A stretch of DNA of 5,354 nucleotides from NCBI GenBank assembly GCA_024413875.1, contig JAKSVY010000080.1, forward strand, positions 1-5,354. Reading direction: 5' to 3'. The notes beneath the pieces were generated by a model that saw only the letters and a list, made by a program, of their open reading frames with translations, was not told the DNA's origin and did no database searches. Positions within the stretch are counted from its first letter, which is position 1. Each line of letters begins with the position of its first letter. The position numbers were made by a program, and so were the translations under genes. Shown here piece by piece: positions 5,311-5,354 of the stretch. The DNA is from Bacilli bacterium. GTDB taxonomy: Bacteria; Bacillota_I; Bacilli_A; RFN20; CAG-826.

Positions 5311-5354
5311 TGGTGCCGACTAATGGATTTGAACCATCGACCTACGCGTTACGA
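5311..5354 (-). tRNA. tRNA-Thr, anticodon CGT (3' part, cut by window edge)
   Basis: Read on the minus strand from 5354 down, this is the last 44 nt of a tRNA. It begins inside the anticodon loop (T33, anticodon CGT, AA), then anticodon 3' stem CGCGT and variable loop AGGTC. The T-arm is GATGG, loop TTCAAAT and CCATT (one G-T pair), followed by acceptor strand AGTCGGC, discriminator A and an encoded CCA (5313-5311). The expected 5' acceptor GCCGACT fits common bacterial tRNA-Thr. CGT decodes ACG. The 5' half is outside the window, so the anticodon call rests on alignment of the 3' half. Confidence 0.9.

Noticed and set aside
5311..5354. Attachment-site duplication of the tRNA-Thr 3' end
   Set aside because: I found no second copy of the tRNA 3' sequence and no integrase inside this window, so an integrated element cannot be claimed from this sequence alone.

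Overview
The window is AT-rich bacterial DNA using the standard stop codons (TGA ends one gene and Trp is TGG). AGGAG-type ribosome binding sites, lipobox-bearing lipoproteins, CCA-encoding tRNA and short U-run terminators suggest a low-GC Gram-positive lineage, such as Bacilli, Erysipelotrichia or the non-parasitic relatives of Mollicutes, probably an anaerobe. No species is claimed.

Layout, left to right. Positions 1-48 hold the 5' part of a minus-strand tRNA-Val(GAC) with a strong promoter at 85-112. Positions 147-1088 (minus) encode a Gfo/Idh/MocA-family NAD(P)-dependent oxidoreductase. The 1089-1210 gap is a divergent regulatory region. It has an 18-bp palindrome, a 17-bp inverted repeat between two opposed -35-like boxes, and a clear promoter for the next operon. 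Positions 1211-2535 (plus) are a two-gene operon for the alpha and beta subunits of a class I, iron-sulfur fumarate hydratase (or a related tartrate dehydratase), overlapping by ATGA and closed by a terminator at 2553-2579.

On the minus strand at 2587-2709 is a 40-codon reading frame that looks like only the first beta-strand, FMN phosphate loop and first helix of a flavodoxin, with its ribosome binding site still present. Positions 2801-4852 (minus) encode a large acidic surface lipoprotein of unknown function, with its own terminator, ribosome binding site and promoter. The 4853-5048 gap contains stacked palindromes. From 5049 (plus) a second lipoprotein gene begins, but it is broken. It has a signal peptide and the start of a beta-sandwich-like region, then runs without a stop through a hairpin terminator and into the antisense strand of tRNA-Thr(CGT), whose 3' part (5311-5354, minus) ends the window.

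Functionally, the fumarase makes or uses malate/fumarate in central carbon metabolism. The divergent oxidoreductase may share its control region, but no common pathway is evident. The two lipoprotein loci face away from each other and form a surface-protein segment. The two gene remnants, one beside the fumarase terminator and one beside tRNA-Thr, suggest past deletions or insertions at terminator and tRNA junctions. I see no integrase, transposase, CRISPR array or defence gene in this window.
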